From an uncultured Rhodospirillales bacterium (GTDB taxonomy: Bacteria > Pseudomonadota > Alphaproteobacteria > Rhodospirillales > 2-02-FULL-58-16), in contig CAJXGZ010000022.1 in the NCBI GenBank assembly GCA_913053795.1, forward strand, positions 1-15,442: DNA of 15,442 nucleotides, written 5' to 3'. The notes below the pieces were generated by a model. That model saw nothing but the letters and a program-made list of their open reading frames with translations. It searched no databases and was not told where the DNA came from. Of this stretch, positions 13,504-15,442 are shown piece by piece. Every line of letters starts with the position of its first letter. The first letter of the stretch is position 1. A program made the translations under genes and the position numbers.

Positions 13504-13533
13504 TTGACAGTTTACGCACCATGAAATTATTAT
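13504..13533 (+). promoter_or_regulatory. hipBA promoter
   Basis: TTGACA (13504-13509) is an exact -35, and TATTAT (13528-13533) follows after 18 bases. Transcription should start near 13540, between operators O1 and O2, so HipB bound to either site, or looping between both, would shut it. Confidence 0.65.
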
Positions 13534-13545
13534 GATCTATACAGC

Positions 13546-13568
13546 GACCATATTTTAGCAATACGGTC
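13546..13568. promoter_or_regulatory. Operator O2 of the hipBA operon
   Basis: GACCATATT (13546-13554), a five-base centre, then AATACGGTC (13560-13568): the same palindrome as in O1 with a single mismatch. It lies just after the predicted transcription start and 31 bases before the hipB ATG. Confidence 0.7.
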
Positions 13569-13598
13569 AATGCAGAGATCAAACAAGAAGGCATAGCC

Positions 13599-13937
13599 AT
13601 GAAGCAGATAAAAACGAGGTCATATTCGCGCTACAGCACAGATGCCGCCGCATTACTCGGTAAGCTCATCAAACTCGGCAGAAAAGAGCGGAAACTAACC
13701 TCGCAGAATTTGGCGGATCGCGCCGGAATAACCAGGGGCACGCTCAGGAGAATTGAAAAAGGCGATCTCAAATGCGAGATCGGCCTCGTGTTTGAAGTGG
13801 CCGCGATTGTGGGACTGAAGTTGTTTGATGCGGATAGAACGTCCCTAACCACGCATATAGGCGGAATCGACGAAAAGTTGGCCCTGCTCCCGAAGAGCAT
13901 ACATAAGCCCCAAAGGGGCGTTGAAGATGACTTCTAA
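13599..13937 (+). CDS. hipB: HipB-like antitoxin, XRE-type repressor
   Basis: A 112-residue antitoxin and autorepressor. Residues ~22-76 form a Cro/CI-type helix-turn-helix (LGRKERKLTSQNLADRAG, then ITRGTLRRIEKGD as recognition helix and following turn). The N-terminal ten residues are basic; the C-terminal tail (LLPKSIHKPQRGVEDDF) is likely flexible and may reach the toxin. AAGAAGG lies seven bases before ATG 13599. The two GACCATATT palindromes around the promoter are the obvious binding sites. The gene overlaps hipA by 11 bases, the usual antitoxin-first order that ensures coupled synthesis. Its partner HipA is complete, which supports function. Confidence 0.88.
   Translation: MKQIKTRSYSRYSTDAAALLGKLIKLGRKERKLTSQNLADRAGITRGTLRRIEKGDLKCEIGLVFEVAAIVGLKLFDADRTSLTTHIGGIDEKLALLPKSIHKPQRGVEDDF
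13907..13919 (+). promoter_or_regulatory. Hairpin that hides the hipA ribosome binding site
   Basis: GCCCC (13907-13911), loop AAA, GGGGC (13915-13919): a perfect 5-bp GC stem that pairs the AAGGGG Shine-Dalgarno of hipA. Ribosomes finishing hipB would melt it, so toxin translation would depend on antitoxin translation. Confidence 0.55.
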
Positions 13938-15237
13938 CAAGAAGGGAGGCGCAGAGGCGTTTGTTTGGATTTGGTTGCCGGGAGAGACAGAACCCGTTGT
14001 TGCGGGACGGCTGTACTCTGAAGGAAAGTCGCTGCTCTTCAACTATGGTAAAAGCTATCTGAAGCGGGACAACGCCATTTCCATTTATGATCCGGAGCTT
14101 CCGCTAAAAGCGGGGGCGCTTCCTCTTCTCAACGGCCTTTCCATGCCGAACTGTATTCGAGACGGCGCTCCTGACGCCTGGGGACGGCGCGTTATTCTCA
14201 ACAAAAAGCTGGGGTTAAAGGGGACGGGGTCCGATGACGCCCGGCTCGATGAGTTGACCTATTTTCTTGAGTCAGGCTCCGACCGTATCGGCGCATTGGA
14301 TTTTCAATGTTCGGCAACGGACTACAAACCGCGCTCCCCCATCAATGCAACGCTTGATGAACTCCTTAAATCGGCGGAGCGTGTGGAAAAAGGCATTCCT
14401 TTAACGCCGGAACTCGACCAGGCGCTCTATCACGGAAGCTCCATTGGCGGCGCACGGCCAAAAGCGCTCATCGAAGATCATGACAAAAAATATGTGGCCA
14501 AGTTTTCGTCAAGTACGGATTTATATAGCGTTGTCAAAGCCGAATTTATCGCCATGCGTTTGGCAGAGATCGTCGGCCTTAATGTTGCGCCGGTCTCTCT
14601 CAAGAAAGCCGCTCATAAGGACGTGCTGCTCATTGAGCGTTTCGACCGCGCGCGCTCAGCGGAAGGATGGCGTCGCAAATGCATGGTTTCGGCGCTGACG
14701 CTGTTTGCCTTGGATGAAATGATGGCGAGATACGCCAGCTACGAAGAACTGGCGGAAATCATTCGGCATAAATTCAGGAGCGCACCTGAAACGCTCAAGG
14801 AGCTTTTTGGCCGCATCACGTTTAATATCCTTACAGGCAATACCGATGATCACGCCCGCAACCATGCGGCTTTTTGGGACGGCGAAATGCTTTCGCTAAC
14901 GCCCGCCTATGATATCTGCCCACAAGGGAGGGCCGGAAACGAAGCTTCTCAAGCCATGCTTATTTCCGGCCAAAACCGCATGAGCCGAATTTCGGCTTGC
15001 CTGGAGGCGGCGCATCATTTTCAGCTTTCAAACAAAGAAGCATGCGCCATTGTCGAAAAGCAAATGACAGGTATCGGAGAAAACTGGGATTCCGTTTGCG
15101 AAATTGCGGAACTTAGCGAGACGGACAGGAGCCTGTTTTGGGGCCGACAGTTCTTTAACCCTTTCGCTTTTTCCGATTTAGAATCAGAAGCCGAACACCT
15201 GAAGGAATTGGCCGACAAAATTCGAGCGGAGTGGTGA
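13927..15237 (+). CDS. hipA: HipA-family toxin, serine/threonine kinase
   Basis: A complete kinase toxin of 436 residues. In E. coli, HipA phosphorylates glutamyl-tRNA synthetase, stops translation and causes persistence; HipB holds it inactive. Seen here (numbering from ATG 13927): N-terminal HipA_N-like part (~10-125), the phosphorylation and ATP loop SSIGGARPKAL (~171-181), VLLIERFDR (~233-241), the catalytic loop NTDDHARNHA (~305-314) and the DFG-equivalent LTPAYDICP (~324-332). All key residues appear intact. ATG 13927 is favoured over TTG 13921 because AAGGGG is eight bases before it, against two for the TTG. It overlaps hipB by 11 bases. The target may differ from that of E. coli, as it does in several HipA branches. 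Confidence 0.9.
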   Translation: MTSNKKGGAEAFVWIWLPGETEPVVAGRLYSEGKSLLFNYGKSYLKRDNAISIYDPELPLKAGALPLLNGLSMPNCIRDGAPDAWGRRVILNKKLGLKGTGSDDARLDELTYFLESGSDRIGALDFQCSATDYKPRSPINATLDELLKSAERVEKGIPLTPELDQALYHGSSIGGARPKALIEDHDKKYVAKFSSSTDLYSVVKAEFIAMRLAEIVGLNVAPVSLKKAAHKDVLLIERFDRARSAEGWRRKCMVSALTLFALDEMMARYASYEELAEIIRHKFRSAPETLKELFGRITFNILTGNTDDHARNHAAFWDGEMLSLTPAYDICPQGRAGNEASQAMLISGQNRMSRISACLEAAHHFQLSNKEACAIVEKQMTGIGENWDSVCEIAELSETDRSLFWGRQFFNPFAFSDLESEAEHLKELADKIRAEW

Positions 15238-15252
15238 GCGTAATCACGCTCA
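15235..15252 (+). terminator. Hairpin at the hipA stop codon, possible terminator
   Basis: TGAGCGT (15235-15241) and ACGCTCA (15246-15252) form a perfect 7-bp stem with a four-base loop, starting at the hipA TGA. No T-run follows, so intrinsic termination is uncertain; it may only protect the mRNA end. Confidence 0.35.
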
Positions 15253-15339
15253 ATCCCATCGTTCCATGGGCTACAACGACGCCGAATTTATCCTCTTGGA
15301 TATTTTCTCAGCAGCGGCCTTGACCGGATCATTGGCTAT

Positions 15340-15388
15340 GTGACCTGCCCCCTAGAACTGGTCACTCATGTTGAGAGTTCTTCCGGGT
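15340..15388. mobile_element. Possible insertion-sequence end
   Basis: TGACCTGCCCCC at 15341-15352 resembles the outer tip of some IS3-family inverted repeats as I remember them. No transposase and no second end are visible, and the sequence soon runs into a short repeat, so this is only a hint. The stretch 15253-15340 before it shows no gene. Confidence 0.2.
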
Positions 15389-15442
15389 GGTTACGGTGAC
15401 GGTTTGTGGTTACGGTGGTGGTTACGGTGGTTACGGTGACAG
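15389..15442 (+). repeat. Short direct repeat GGTTACGGT, cut by the window edge
   Basis: GGTTACGGT occurs at 15389, 15408, 15420 and 15429, with steps of 19, 12 and 9 bases, and GGTGAC or GGTGGT between copies. The array runs to the last base, so its true length is unknown. It could encode a Gly-Tyr-rich tract in one frame (GYGD), but no open frame leads into it from inside the window. Confidence 0.6.

Noticed and set aside
15389..15442. Repeat tested as a CRISPR array
   Set aside because: Units are nine bases with irregular steps of 9-19 bases; there are no 20-40-base repeats, no uniform spacers and no cas gene.

Overview
The window looks like a chromosomal accessory region of an alphaproteobacterium, most likely a Rhodospirillales relative. 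The basis is the mannose-family PTS EIIA that begins at its usual MIG start, a CIRCE operator, the small alphaproteobacterial-style hypothetical proteins, and moderate-to-high GC with purine-rich Shine-Dalgarno sites. Genus cannot be told from the sequence. Family names below come from recognising motifs in the translations; no database search was run.

Layout. 1-1468: the tail of an unidentified gene, overlapped by a nucleotidyltransferase / CDP-alcohol phosphotransferase fusion. 1571-2876: a row of small plus-strand genes (CheW-like adaptor, a 70-residue hypothetical, an accessory acyl carrier protein, a six-cysteine mini-protein). 2899-3692 (minus): a 3'-truncated GroES with a clear CIRCE operator upstream, then a lone PTS EIIA of the mannose type. 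3985-4545: a rhomboid protease behind a long, partly self-complementary leader.

4582-12674 is the centrepiece: two divergent operons from one 184-bp control region. Leftward: two-TM K+ channel with RCK domain, DUF2491 (YjfK-like), DUF350 membrane protein (YjfL-like), DUF1190 lipoprotein (YjfM/YgiB-like). Rightward: a DUF2170 protein (YjfI-like) carrying an extra N-terminal ribbon-helix-helix-like domain, a PspA/IM30-family protein (YjfJ-like), a glutathionylspermidine-synthase-like ATP-grasp ligase without amidase domain (YjfC/YgiC-like), a fold-III PLP decarboxylase resembling carboxynorspermidine decarboxylase, and a DUF3326 protein; the last three overlap end to start. The core resembles the E. 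coli yjfIJKLMC group. The decarboxylase, the DUF3326 protein, the DNA-binding fusion and the channel make this version richer. A working model (inference) is a membrane-associated stress system in which an amine made or trimmed by the decarboxylase is ligated by the ATP-grasp enzyme to a glycine carboxylate. Both the DUF1190 lipoprotein and the PspA-like protein end in Gly-Gly, the chemistry this ligase family uses on glutathione.

12675-15442 is a transferred or decayed edge: a gene-poor stretch, the remnant of a coiled-coil AAA/RloC-like gene, then an intact HipB-HipA toxin-antitoxin pair with two matching palindromic operators around a near-consensus promoter and a hairpin over the hipA ribosome site. 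The end holds a possible insertion-sequence terminus and a short GGTTACGGT repeat that runs off the window.
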